From contig NC_060246.1 in assembly GCF_921293095.1 (NCBI RefSeq), positions 110,340,941 to 110,404,940 on the forward strand: 64,000 nucleotides of DNA, in the 5' to 3' direction. Below are positions 22,901-35,405 of this stretch, one piece after another. This stretch comes from Ischnura elegans. Taxonomy: Eukaryota; Arthropoda; Insecta; Odonata; Coenagrionidae. Both the position numbers and the translations under genes were made by a program. The notes beneath the pieces were generated by a model. It did no database searches and was not told where the DNA came from. It was given only the letters and a program-made list of their open reading frames with translations. Within the stretch, counting starts at the first letter, position 1. Each line of letters opens with the position of its first letter.

Positions 22901-24323
22901 TGCTAAAATAAGGGGATGGGCCCCTGTGCGTAGTAGGAACTTGAATACATACACGTATTAAAGGGCACGGGACATTAGGACGTTAACCTATAATATATGC
23001 CACCACTACATCTCACTGAACTCATCTTTTCAAAGCACATGTCCACCCACGCACGATTTTGCTAATATTCCTGAGACTTTTCAAGCAGATAGCTTTCCAC
23101 AGGGCCTACGTAGTTGATTCGTTTGCTTGGAAATAGCCAATGTCAAATCAGGATCGGAGAAAAATACGGATTTTAATGAAGACCGAAATGGAACGTTTTA
23201 ATGGATGAAGATCAATATGCCGCCGGCAAGAAGCAGTCACTACATGTGACAATCACTACATGTGACGATAATGTTGGGGAGAGAAAGGCATAGGAGTAGA
23301 ACTGAAATGATACGATCTTTCGCCAATCATTTTTAAGATGTGAATCGAAAAAGTGATTAAGGAATAAAGTAAAAATAAAAAATCAATCCGAAGGGGAAAA
23401 TATTTAATCGGAGACAGGAAAGGATAAACCAAAAAAAGCAAAGGAACGATTTCTGGAAGGAATTGAATGACTCAAAAGATACGGGAACGTATAAAGTTCC
23501 CCTTTTTACCCTGAATGCTGGTTTCATTGTCGCAAAAAAAGTTTTAGAGGCATCAATTATTATGGACGGTCATATTTTCCCATGCTAACTGTATAATATT
23601 CAAATTCTTATGGTTTTAAACATGTCATTTGCTGCGAAAACATTTCAACTGTCAGTTTTCTAGCGTCGCATTTACCAGGTTTACAGTGCGCTGACGAAAA
23701 CTCTATTCAAATGAAGAAGCTGATTTTTTCCCCTGCAGAAACTTTAGCATTTAGTTCGTGAAATATATTAACACATTATATTATCTAAAATTCGGCTGAA
23801 CCACTCGGTGTCCAATATTCTTTAACTTCATCGTTCTTTCTCAAATTTTATGAACCTGCCAAAACTTCAAGATAGTTTTCAGTGCGAAGTGATGTTGACT
23901 CCAATTTTTGCCACGATAAATTTAGTCTCTCGCGAAATTAAAAATTTAATAAAACCGTGCGGAGTGAAAACTTATTAAGCCTTCCCTTCGTGCGTGGGCG
24001 CAGGCAAATTTATTTCCTGAGTCCGTTCTGTTGGCGGAGGAATGGAAACGACCGTGTGCACTCAGTTTTAACTATGATAGTGCTTAAAAAGGGCGACGAT
24101 GGGAAAGTTTTGTTTCCATCTTCTCTTTATCATTTTTGAGGCAATTGATTCAAATCCTATGCTGAGGTAAGTCTGTCAAATTTCGCAACACATTGCTTAA
24201 CGTGGAAAAATTGAAAGATTTTCTTCTAAATTCCTAAATTTATATTCAGAGTATAAGCAAAAATATTTTCTCTCAGGCATTTACCCCTACGAGCCCGCAG
24301 GGCTGTATAATAAAATTGGTATA
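22901..24323. other. AT-rich sequence, no gene seen
   Basis: Contains a short tandem of CACTACATGTGAC at about 23236-23263. A microexon-like 24141-24166 (long pyrimidine tract, then 26 nt, then CTGAG|GTAAGT) is too short to support. Confidence 0.5.
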
Positions 24324-24326
24324 TTA

Positions 24327-24693
24327 AGGCCTGGTTACACGGTACATTAACACGCACAAGTTAATGTACGTTTGAGATATGAAGTGAAACACTTTGCACT
24401 TTACACATAAAAAACTTTTATGTGTAAAGTGCTAAGTGTTCCACTTCATATCTCATAATGGATCTCCACAAAGTATCTGCCTCATCCATCCAATAATGTA
24501 CGTTTGCGTGAACAATTTTGGTGGAGCGGAACGGAGCATGTACGAATGCATGAACCAAATTAGAACAGGTTCAATTTTCCGTTCATGTATTCACACAAGT
24601 TGGGTAGTTACACGGTGCATTTTCGTGTTCGTTCACGCGCTCATATATTTAGACATTAACCCGTATCTGTTAATGTATCGTGTAGCCAGGCCT
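24327..24693. mobile_element. PIF/Harbinger-type MITE, 367 bp, with internal hairpins
   Basis: Terminal inverted repeats start AGGCCTGGTTACACGGTACA on the left and read AGGCCTGGCTACACGATACA from the right; the imperfect match continues through ATTAACA. The element is flanked by 3-bp TTA duplications (24324-24326, 24694-24696), the TWA target type of PIF/Harbinger elements. Inside the left terminus a second hairpin is formed by GTACATTAA and TTAATGTAC. A 39-nt arm pair (24374-24412 and 24416-24454) then forms a nearly perfect stem with a 3-nt gap. No coding capacity. Confidence 0.85.
24374..24454. repeat. 39-bp-arm hairpin inside the MITE
   Basis: GAGATATGAAGTGAAACACT... pairs with ...AGTGTTCCACTTCATATCTC with about two mismatches and a minimal loop. 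If transcribed it would fold as a long duplex. Confidence 0.9.
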
Positions 24694-25056
24694 TTATGGC
24701 AGTCCCCCCTGAAGTTCGCTCTCTCCAGAAGTGAAATCGGTTTTTAAAGCGACAATGGTGACCGAGAAAATAAGCCTACTTTCAAATGCCTCCAAGTCCG
24801 AGACGGTAAAATTTAGGGCACAACAGTTCCTTTGAATTGCATGCCTTTTTATATCTTCTATATTAGTAAAACAGGCATTAAAAGATCAAAGTTTTTCGGT
24901 TTAGACAAAACAAGAGGAGAGATACGACAGGGAGGCATGTTTGAGGTTCTGAGGAAAAAAAAGAGATGTGGATAACTTCATTCAAAAGGTGATACTTTCC
25001 TCATCTTAACACGTTTCAAATAAAACAGCACGTATCAGGGAAATATATATGACACT

Positions 25057-25249
25057 GGGTGCTTTCCATTCATTGACACACGTCGACACAAGTCAACTTG
25101 CGTCAAGGTTTTCGTGTTCCATTCGGTGTGTGTCGCCGACTGTTGTGACACAAGTCAACAAACGGTAACGCACAGGAATAGGAGAGTTATAAACAAATGC
25201 CGCGAGCCGACACAAGTCGACGCGTGAGTCGCATGAATGGAAAGCACCC
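25057..25249. mobile_element. Short MITE, 193 bp, 17-bp terminal inverted repeats
   Basis: Begins GGGTGCTTTCCATTCAT and ends ATGAATGGAAAGCACCC, a perfect 17-bp inverted repeat with further imperfect pairing inward. ACT flanks both sides (25054-25056, 25250-25252), a likely 3-bp target duplication. The interior carries GACACAAGTC(A/G)AC at 25085, 25147 and 25209, exactly 62 bp apart. Superfamily is uncertain. Confidence 0.85.
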
Positions 25250-25679
25250 ACTGGAAAATATGACGAAAAAACCTTTTTGAAACAGTACATATTGCATCGT
25301 GGAAATGACCTCTTTTTTTCCTTCCCAATATCTTTAGATTACCTTCACCTTTCACCTGATTACTTTTAATGTAAAACTACAAATTCGAAAATAGATCAAT
25401 CAGACGCACCTTAAAATTAATACATCATTAACGATACTTTTCAAGCACGAAGTTTGCCCAGTCTAGCTAGGGCTGCGCCCCCGTTTAGTGTGATCTCTTC
25501 GGTCGATTTTTGGATCAAATAATAGTTTATCTGAGTTTAGAGTTTCATCCTCCCTCTGTTTCCTCTTTGATGAATCCAACACTTGATTTACTGCTTTTTC
25601 AATTGCCACTAGATGTTTTCAATCTTCCTCATTTCCACATTCATATTTCTAGGGTCAATATCCCAAAAAAAAACTCCGT

Positions 25680-25870
25680 TTCGTCGACTCTCTCAACCCC
25701 TTAGACTTTCTTCTTCTCCACTACCACCCTCCCCGCATCCTTCCAAATCCTAAATCCAACCCATCCTCTCCTTCTCCCATAATCCCTCTTTCCCTTCAAT
25801 TATCATTTTCCTCGCTTCACTTTCATTACAACCGTCTCGACTATCCCCCCACCCCTTGGTCCAGTAGCGT
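25680..25870. repeat. Polypyrimidine island
   Basis: C/T-rich plus strand, low complexity, no gene seen. Confidence 0.65.
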
Positions 25871-28800
25871 CTTCACCAGAGGGCCGGAGTAAACTTTTTC
25901 TTCGCACTCCCCGCTGATCACTGTCACCTGCCCTTTTATTTTCCGAGCATCAAATCATGCATCCCTCTCTCCAGACCAGGTGGAATATTGAGAGGAGTCC
26001 ACCATCTGTCCCAATGAAGCCTGATATTTGCTGCCGTTTTTAACGCTTTATCAGTCTTTCAAACATGTCTGCAGCGTGGCAATGAGTGGAGAGAAAATTT
26101 TTGATATATTATTTAAAATTCACATGGAAATTAACTCTAAACATTTGCTTTGCTGATATGATCCGTTGTGGGTTAATGAATCGAATGTTGGACCACGGGA
26201 TGGCGTGCAGATTCTGTGAGTCATCAGCAGGCCGAGATATTTCTTTTCAAAATATCTCTCTACGTTTTATGGCACTATTATAATAGGCCCACAAGCCGAT
26301 CTTCTCCGTTGTCAACTTGATGGGCGTCCTTCAAATATCTGACCTCTTTTCTCTTCCAAGTGGGGTTTATGTATTTTTCCCTTGTCTCATTTCTGGCTAT
26401 TTCTGTGATCAGACCATCGTCAAATTCATTTACAAGACCGTAGAGACAGAAAAGATCCAGAAAGCCAGGAAGATTTTTTTATAAAAGGAGATTTTAATAT
26501 AAGACTAGCTTGAAAATCGACTAAATAGATCATCATAAAACGTCCAGTAACTCCTGAGATGGTTCCGAGCATTCCTCCGAGGAAGATAAAAGAAAATCAT
26601 GCACCTATCAAATCCTTTGCACGTACGCAACGCAATGTGGAACAGGTTTCACTCTCTCTATCTCTACCACCGCTTCTCCAATCCCATCATGCAATTCAAT
26701 ACCGCCAATTAGTGATGTTGCTAGGAGCTTTTTCATTTTAGCCACCCTTGCCAGATTTTTTTAAAAAGCAGGAAAAATATACATTCATGAAAAGAGATGT
26801 TATTATTTCTTTTACCATTTTTTTTTAATATCCGGCCGACCATCCTACCCCTGTTTTCTGTAAAGGTCGTTCCCCGAAGGGATACGCAGGGACTGGACAT
26901 CTCTTTCTTGCTCATCCCACGTATGGTGGAAAAGTGAAGGGAGTTGAGGAAAATTAGTGATTCACAGCAGGGAAACGAGGGCCACTTTTTTATCTTAATG
27001 AGAAGCGTATTAACGTCTGGATGAATATATGAGTCCTTATCTCATTCACGTGCTCCCTAATTCAAGGGTTCTCAAAACTTTCTCCTTTCCACCCAATTTA
27101 ATCGTGAGACGAGTTTTTTCCGCCCTTTCATTTTTCCCCACCATTTCTTTTCATAGCCTTGATATCTATAGATGCCTAATGTTTGCTCTCCACCAATACA
27201 CCAACGTCATTTTCAAGGATTAGAAACTCATTTCGCTATTTTTTAATGGCTTATACCTTCTTCATTCCTCGCTGGAACTTAATTTATCCGCTTTAATCCG
27301 CTACATTTTTTCCACCCACGGAAAAGGATAGAGTTATATGTGACTCATCTGCTCGAAGAGATTTAAGTCACTAACTTTTAGATAGTGAAATACTTGAGGA
27401 TGTTTACTCTATTCCAATAAAACCATGTAATCTTCATGGATAAGACACTCTTGTCATTATGTTTTAATGCCTTGAATCTCCTTCAACCCAGGCGGGAATT
27501 TGGTTTCTTTTCCCCAGCGCCCGTTTTATTTTTTTTTCTTCGTCGCCAGTACCTTACTCATTCCGATTTAATCACACCAATCAAAATGGGAGAGGGTGAT
27601 ATGTTATCATGGAGGGTGACCAACATTTAGAGCGTGAAATCCTTGAAACATCCCATGCGCAATTAAGAGAATAAGGCGTTCTTAATTACGAAATGCAAAA
27701 TCTTCGAGGTAATAAACTATTTGTTTTTTAAGTCTTTAAAATCCAAGTTAACGTTCATTTTTTATCTCTCTTCCACCGAGGATTACTTCACTTAGAAATT
27801 ATAGGTCCAAGATTGCACCCTTCCATGCTCCTAATTAGATTCATTTATTATTTAAGACGTATAATTTTTGAAGTTCATATTAATAACTCCTTGATATGAG
27901 AAAATCAAAACATCTTGACAGTAGAATGACGAATTTTTAGCCGAAAAACTGTTTCATATTTGAAAATATCCTTTTTACACATCCATTGTAGTTTAGAAAC
28001 ATTCGCTCCACAGAAACCAACCTTCACGATTGAGTGCTGAATAGTTAACATATAGTTGATATGATACTATGGTGATGTAGAAAGCTTCCAATTTATTCGC
28101 TGTTCTCGATGGTACTCTCTGGAAGGCGGAAAAACACTCCACGCGGTCCGATTCTCTGACAGCCCTGTACTCAGCGCTTCCCTTTCAAAAGCAGTCTGAT
28201 TGGAGATTTGGGTCGGATAAACGGATAAGACGGACGGGTTGGGTGTCGGATAAGGTAGAAAATGCGGTAATGAATGCAACAACTGACAATATACACGCTA
28301 CTCCACGGAATGAAGGGGAGCCAGTTTTTCTTTATAAATCGTTACTGCTGCTCTGGAAACTTACCTCAATAAAGCGATAGCTGCAGAAGTTAATAAGGTT
28401 TGTTTGAGCAACTACAACGAATTTTACCATTTAGTCAAGCAACTTTTCTTTTGGATAACAGATAAGGGCCCTCTTTTGGATCACCAAAAACTAAACTCTC
28501 TACACTCTTGTCCTTTAACTTATTTTCTGATCCTTATAAAAGGCAAGATTTAATTGGTGGCATTTCATCTCCCCTAAAATGAAAAGGCAAACACAAATAT
28601 TTGAGGCGCTTACCAACGACCTGTTGATCGTTCATGCTCATGTCATTTTTTCTATTCATCATGGGGGTGGGATGCGGTATCTCTTAGTATAATTGAGTTG
28701 AGTGTTAGGGCAAGCCTACTCTCCTGAAGCCACCGCTATTGAGAATACATGTCTAATGGCTGCACAGTACGCATTCCGTAGGATTTCAAATTTTGATTTC

Positions 28801-29294
28801 TCTTTGAGGCATTGATGTTGAGACATGCTCTTGCTCCGATAGTGCCTTTAGGATATGCATACCCACATGGGTTGCGTGCGTAATAGAAATTAGGCTCTTT
28901 TTGACAGATTTAAAATTTACGTTCCAAATTAGTCTCTTTACACGATCCACTTTACTTTGGTCATCGGCTCATGGGCCGGAAATAAGACATTTATTGCATA
29001 AAGTGACCGTGAAACACAGCTTTCCCTCGATTTCGTTCTTGTCAATGGAAGTTGCCGAAATTGTACCGCATGATTTTTGGATCGCATAGGTTTCTAAACA
29101 ACTGTAGAGGTTCTCAGATTCCCTTTTCCCTGATCTTCACTTGGAAATCAGTTTCCAAGCATTAAATGTAAGATTTGATTTTCCGTCATCTGTCATTTTG
29201 TCACTGTCAAAAAAATTCTCGCTAATGGAAAGTTCCTAAAACAGTCACACTCGAGATCATTGCCACCTCCGCTTTGTATCATCATTTTACTCAC
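25871..29294. other. AT-rich sequence, no gene seen
   Basis: Scattered short frames only. A donor-like TTGAG|GTAAGT on the minus strand at about 28363 has just 16 nt between it and a good acceptor, too short to support. Confidence 0.5.
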
Positions 29295-29342
29295 CAATAT
29301 GTCGCATGCAAATCTCTCACAACACTTTTCCAGATCGCATTT
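29295..29342 (-). CDS. Candidate 48-nt symmetric exon encoding a Cys-rich segment
   Basis: On the minus strand a good acceptor (TTCTTTATCACTTAG) precedes 48 nt that translate in phase 0 as KCDLEKCCERFACDIL. A donor, GTGAGT, follows directly. Four cysteines in 16 residues suggest an extracellular or secreted context. Being phase 0 at both ends, it could be spliced after the signal-peptide exon at 54162-54318, which also ends in phase 0; that link is inference over 25 kb. Chance alignment of splice-like signals over so short a span cannot be excluded. Confidence 0.3.
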
Positions 29343-29382
29343 CTAAGTGATAAAGAATTTAAAGTGTCGCTACAACGATACC

Positions 29383-29484
29383 ATGGAATCCCTCGAGTTC
29401 CTCGTAATCTTTGGTAGCCTATTTGCTCTTTGCGCCACCATTTGTCTTGCGCTTGTCACTTCTCCGTCTTTTTTAATTCTCTAA
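29383..29484 (+). CDS. Micropeptide-like ORF, 33 codons, single hydrophobic segment
   Basis: ATG in a strong Kozak-like context (ACCATGG), TAA at 29482-29484. The peptide MESLEFLVIFGSLFALCATI continues hydrophobic (CLALVTSPSFLIL). It could be a short membrane peptide or a signal anchor. There is no homology evidence and the length is within chance range. Confidence 0.15.
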   Translation: MESLEFLVIFGSLFALCATICLALVTSPSFLIL

Positions 29485-31721
29485 AACTCGACAGACAGAG
29501 GTGGCTACGGAAATTGAAATTCTGGAGTGCGGAGGTAATCCGAGGGGCCACCTAAAAACCATGACGAAGGAAATTCTCATTTATCTTCCAGTCTCAAGTC
29601 AGAGAGATTTGAATCACATTTCCACGAACTTGCAAACGAGGGACTTTGGCTTTCTGAATATTTTAAAGGATAACAAAAGCAAAGAAATGTTTCCCGACAT
29701 CCTCCTTTCATGAAGGATAATTTACTCATCGTAGCATTGCTTTTTCATAATTTTGAATTGTTATGAAACGCAAATATATATGATGCAAGAGGCAGATGTA
29801 ACGATATTTTTATCGAAGCAATGAAGTTTTTTATGGATAAAAATTTATATAAATGAATTTTACTGGGAGCGATTCAGCGGAAAAAAGAACTATGCCCTAC
29901 GATTAAAGCGATTAAAAAATGTTTCGTATATAAAGTCCCTTAAAAATTCTGTGTAATCGACACAATGAACTAAAGTGGATATATAATTTCTAATTTTATA
30001 TTCCAAAGTTTTATCAGCTAAGGTAAAGCAGAAGTTAAGTCCTTGGTGCTATGGTGTGAAACATTGAACTTCAAATGCATATTCTGTAAAATTATGTTTT
30101 AGGTACACATGGAAAAAACGTTGAAGGCAAGGATGCGGAAGAAAAATAAAATGTCGAATAAATTACTCGCCTTTGGATGTATGGAACGGGCTTACTCCAT
30201 TTTCACTCGGTACAAATCGCAATGGCGCGAGTACGATGGAAGACATGAACGCCTAAGAACGAATCCAGACGCTGGTGGGCATTTATTTTAAGTTTGATAA
30301 GCCTCTGCGGCGCGTCGCTGTCAGAAGAGAGGTTTGTGACTTCAACGTATCTTCGCCTCGAGCAAAAGTCTCAGCGGAGGAATTATTATTTTTCTTCAGG
30401 GCGCTCCTTCTAAAGCGCGAAACATTTTTTTTCAGAGGTTTTCCGAGAGAGAGGATAAGAAGGTGGCCCGGAAAGGAAGAGATTTGTGGCTTCATATGAA
30501 AACTGTGCACGTGGTGAGAAGAGGAAAATGAAAATGAGCAAGATGCTGAGAGGGTGGGAGAATTATGCATCTACAGCTGCATACTATCCCGCAAGCCGCC
30601 TAAATATCCGTTTGGAAGAGAGGAGAATCAGGACACTAGCCCTTTACATTAAAAATTAAATGCTCTAACAAAGTACCCCTAGCATTTGCTAAAGTCCTCA
30701 AATGTTCGGGGAAATCTATTCCCAGTTTTATTAGTTCGACAAAATATCTCTCTTATTTACTGTTTCTGTCGGACCTTAGGGATGAAAAACGATTGTTTAC
30801 GATTTTTTAATAAATTTTAATATTACGATCGATAAATTTTTGGGCTTGAATATCGGATTTTGCAATTAAATTGAGTTTCATTTAGAAAATAGGCGCTTGT
30901 AAATTAAAAACTATGGTCAAAACATTTATTTTCAACGAGCCTATGTCGATAATAAAAGGTAATAATGGCACAGGGTGTAATAACAACCTGTCATTTATTC
31001 TTACTCTTTATGAGAAGCCTTGGTAGTACATTTCATATTTCTAGACTATATTGGATTCTACTTCTTATCATAGGCGTGGACAAAAAATATTCCTATTTAT
31101 TAAATTAAATATGAGAGTATTATCAGGTCTTTTCACATTGTTTATTGACAGAAAGATTAGTTTACAGGGGTACTGTGTATACGAATCATAATTTACACGT
31201 GGTGATAGATAATTCAGTCGCTAATTTTGCTTGAGTTTCAATTACGATTGGATGAAACTTTCATGAAGTATCATCACGCACGTTCTGAGAGAAAATAAGT
31301 ATATAATCCAACCCTGGTGTTATTATTTCTATCGAATTTGCTCTGTTTGTTTTGCGCGTGGCTGTTGACTGTGCGTACAGACACTTCCGGCCTCCAAACA
31401 TATGGACGAGGAGCGGTGCAGTTGACGAGTTCATGAATGTGCGCTCGGAGCATTGTCACGAGGGAGGAGTCGTTTGAAAGGCGCATTAGAAAACTGCCCT
31501 CGGTGCGGTAAAAAGGGGAAGACAATGCTCGCTACATGCACACTGCTCATTGAAAAGGGAACGAGTAACTACCGAGGAGGGGAATGGAGAAGGATATTGG
31601 TATGCGTCATGGGGGCGGGGGAAAGATTGGAGAGTGGGGAGGTGAGGTGGATGTAAATGCGACAAAAATTGATGCATTAAATCTGACGGAACACGTGTGT
31701 TTTATGACTACGTAACTGAAT
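29485..31721. other. No gene seen
   Basis: AT-rich. A 70-codon frame (29501-29713) and overlapping frames at 30109-30570 lack recognisable features. 31440-31660 is purine-rich on the plus strand. Confidence 0.5.
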
Positions 31722-31844
31722 TTAGATACTTAAATCTCCGTCATACTCACCTTCCTGGCAGCAATTAGCCCCAACAATTTCCTGGTATTCGCTCCCTAAG
31801 GGATTCTGGGCGCTATAAATCTTTTTAATATCCAACCGGGCCAA
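31722..31844 (-). CDS. Candidate ORF or exon fragment, unidentified
   Basis: A minus-strand frame of 40 codons to TAA at 31722-31724. It reads LARLDIKKIYSAQNPLGSEY then QEIVGANCCQEGEYDGDLSI, with strikingly protein-like composition and no start codon. A consensus donor GGAAG|GTGAGT lies inside it (GT at about 31749-31750), so the exon could instead end after CCQE. There is no good pyrimidine tract upstream. It may be an exon or a fragment of a transposon-coded protein. Confidence 0.3.
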   Translation of the reverse strand: MARLDIKKIYSAQNPLGSEYQEIVGANCCQEGEYDGDLSI

Positions 31845-34268
31845 TCAACACTCCGAGAACTAGCTTAGGAGTTTCTAGATCGATAAAAGAATTCAACAAC
31901 CCAAATGCGATGATCCAGATGTTGGTGCGATCCCAAATAATTAACCACAACCTCATTGGTTGTAGGTGTCGAATAGAGCGAGCAGGCACCAATCAACTAT
32001 CGCTACATTATTTGAGAGTCACCTTTTCCTCCATTAATTCTTTGAAATCGGCTATCAAAAATATTCGCACTAATATTACACGTTGTAACTAATTCGTAAA
32101 TTATTACATCAGCGTCGCAAAATTTGTAAAAAATGACTTAAATTCCTGACTTGAAAAAATGACAAAATATTATTGCATAACGTTAACAATTTTTGAGTCT
32201 CGAAGGATAATTTATACGGACATAAAACCCTACATAATTTAAAAAAAAACTATAAAAATCTTTCAAGGGATTGAATCCGTGATTTTCAAAGTCCATTCAT
32301 CAAAGCTGAGAGACAAAATATTTTTTGTGCACATGTATACCTAAGCATCATTAGAAGTTTCCCATAAATATTCCCCATTCACGAGGCAAAAATTGAAGCA
32401 GCGCCTTTCAAAAATATATTGCGAAAAATCTGTTAATCCCAAATTTCTAAAGAGTGGAATTTTGCTTTGATGGATTTCATGTTTTCAATTTTTCGAACAC
32501 AACATAAACATGTTAGCAGTTCTTTTGAATAGCAAATACCCACACGAAGAAATATATTTCTATTCAATATAATTTATTCAGAATAAATTTCTAGAAAACT
32601 TTACATTTATTTCCCTCAGAACTTGAGCATGGACGAATCTGCTTGAGAGGGTTGCGTTGAGCATGGACAAACTTAGACCCTGGCTGCCTTGACCATACGC
32701 CAAATTAGGGCGATCTCCCGCGAATACTTACAACACCAATCCCAATAAAGCATGAGCTTATTCTCAACTTACACTGAGGTTTCGACATGCTCCAAATAGC
32801 AGGAGAGGGGTATTTTCCCTATATGGGTTGTTTAAAATGCCGTGTTAAGCATAAATTTTATGCTGGAGAGGGTTGAGAGCGGCACTTTATGCTTCGGAGA
32901 CAGGGCCGGTGCTCCAATTAATGTGTTATTCATGAGGGATTTTTTTCCTTTCCATAAATACCCCGTCGCCGCTCGGTTAAAACGCGAAAGCACTGAAAGG
33001 GTCCTCACTCATTAAGGGTTCGTGGGATGAGTGTCCTGGCTGCCTGCCACCCGACACTTGCCGTTCGTCCGCCCAACTGAGAGGTTTGCAGCCACGGAAG
33101 CGCACACAATTTCCATTCCACCGAAGCCGCGTAGGTGACCGGAGTAATTCAGCAAAATTAGGAGACAACAAGTGTTGTTTCGTGAATAGAGACTGCAGCG
33201 TTTTACTCCTTGCTAAATGGGAGATTTGATAAGCGAGTTTAGCTGTTTGGATTGTTTATCTTTACCTCTTCATCTCTTTGGTATAAATATTTTGAGAAAA
33301 CTAAGTTGAAAGATGTTTTTTTTTATAATTTACAGCAAGTGGAAGGCCGGTAGTTAGGATTTGTGTGCCTATCCTTATATTTTACGCAAAGAGAAAAATG
33401 CCAAATGACTGCTAAGGTGTCTGCTTGGAATTACCGATTAAAGAATAAAATATATCCATGAATTTTTTAGTATGATCATACTTATGGTAAGGTAAATTAG
33501 ACGAAAAACCGGCAAAACGGAAGAAATAACAAAATTTGATATTTTACCTGCAAGGTCATCTTAACTTCAAATAATGAATCGAGTATTGGAAAGAGGGCTT
33601 CCGCGGAGTGGTGTCGATGATTGGCTGCTTTCAGGTTCTCTCCCGCGTCTATTCATCTCAGGCGACGACATATTTCGCAAACGTTGCAGTTTGCTTCATT
33701 AGGTCCGAAGTGTAGGATGCAATTGGTGATTTCCTTATATAGCTTTCTTTCAACCGGGGCACAGCGGGCTGAAATCGGAAAAAGCTGGCAAAAAACCATA
33801 TCTTCCATATTTTTATAATAAGCTCAATGAAATTTTTCCCACTAATATTTTTTAGGCTAAATAACATGCCGACATTTGCCGAAAAATTGACCCGGGGAGT
33901 TTTTTTAAACAAATTCACGGAGACGGAAAAAAAACAAAAATCGACTGTTTGGACCTCTTCAGTAAAGAGGGAACATTCAATTGAAATTAATAGTTAGGAA
34001 TAAAAAAGTAAGTACTTTTTAATTAAGTGTAATAATTTAAATAAAAAATTCGTATTAAATATACAAATTTATGTTTTTAAATATTATTAATGATTTAGTC
34101 AACTAACTTTACGTCTACATTTTGTCTGAGAGAGCACACATAATAAATCACCTAGCAAACAGTTTATACCATATACCACAACACCAAGTAAAATTATTTA
34201 TGAACCATAACAAATTAACATAAATATATAAAACATAAGAAAACGTTAGGGACAAATTTACCAGCCCA
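31845..34268. other. No gene seen
   Basis: AT-rich to 32930. A GC-richer block at 32940-33180 has a minus-strand 64-codon frame without features. Short direct repeat TTGAGCATGGAC at about 32623 and 32658. Confidence 0.5.
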
Positions 34269-34569
34269 CTACCAGTTTTCATCAGATTCCCAGCCGTCAC
34301 TGTCCTCATCAGAAGTTGGCTCCTCCAATACAAGTAAATTTCGTATATCCTTTGAAACATTTCTTTTAGCATTTATACATGCGTAACTATTGAATATTGG
34401 AGGATCCGAAGTAAGGAGGAGCCTTCGGAAAAGATCTACCATTTCACTTTTTTCAGATCTGTCATTTTTGGCCAGCTTTTTTCGATTTCAGCCCTCTGTG
34501 CGGGGGCCGGTTCGTCTTTCTTGTTTTCGCTGAAAACTCGTTTTCAACAGCTGGGCAGTGTGTAGCCAT
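34269..34569 (-). pseudogene. Small protein ORF split by one apparent frameshift
   Basis: On the minus strand an ATG (34567-34569) opens MATHCPAVENEFSAKTRKTN and a basic stretch, ending at a TGA right after a run of five A. From the same spot the +1 frame continues open as NDRSEKSEMVDLFRRLLLTS, then a neutral part, and ends in an acidic tail (EEPTSDEDSDGWESDENW) before TAG at 34269-34271. One extra A in the homopolymer explains the break; without it the product would be about 98 residues. The Lys/Arg-rich front and acidic C-terminus look like a genuine nuclear or RNA-associated small protein, but I do not recognise it. It may be a retropseudogene, a single-exon gene with a sequencing error, or two unrelated frames. 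Confidence 0.4.
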
Positions 34570-35405
34570 CTTCTCTATTAAAATTATTAGGGTTTTTCTT
34601 TATCTCTATGGCTTCTCTGAAGAACGACATTATTTTCAGAAATGGTGGCAACCAAATTTCCTCCTTACATTCTCCTCGGCTTGATTTTTCTTTAAACTAT
34701 TTCCTTATTTATAGTTTCTATTAAGTCTGTAGGTCACATTGCTTTTTAAAGTACCCAGAATAGTCCCTATACCTCAAAAAGGAGTCGAATGATCCGAAAA
34801 AATACTTAGAATAATCATAAAAACATCCGCTGGTTTCTAGTTAAATAGCTATAAAAATATAAAAAATACGTAGTGAATAAAATTATGACTTTCAGTTACT
34901 ACTGATACGAGAAGCAATGCAATTGGATAAGCTTCCATTTGGATGATTGGCACATATCCCTATTACACGTAGCGTAGCGGGGGCGTAGCAAAGATAAAAT
35001 TTTGGAAAGGATTTCTTCGATCCAAATTCAGTGACTTTTTGTGACTGCCATGTTTTTGAATGAAATATTGAGTCAATTCAGTTGTATCAAAATTTTAAAA
35101 TTTAACTGAGGATCGCAATTTATGAGCTGTTTATGGAGAAAATTTACAATTTCGTTGAGAAAAAACTTTTCCCACTTTAACCCGTCAGCATCTTTTTCAA
35201 TGACTTAATCCGCAATATTTTCGCTCCATAAAAATGGACTTTAAGGAGCATAATGTGTTCATCATTCATTCTTGCTGGCTCCTCTGTTTTTATATAAAAT
35301 TTAGATGGGAGAAAGTAAATTTCATTTTGAATGGCAAAAATTATAAATTTTATTATATATTATAATACTTCATTCATTCACACGATGGCTTAAGCGTAAA
35401 CATTC
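34570..35405. other. AT-rich sequence, no gene seen
   Basis: No supported feature. Confidence 0.5.

Noticed and set aside
24141..24166. 26-nt microexon between a strong acceptor and a perfect donor
   Set aside because: Too short to show coding character; such pairs are expected by chance in 64 kb.
28370..28385. 16-nt minus-strand microexon between TTCTGCAG and GTAAGT
   Set aside because: Shorter than credible exons; no partner exons.
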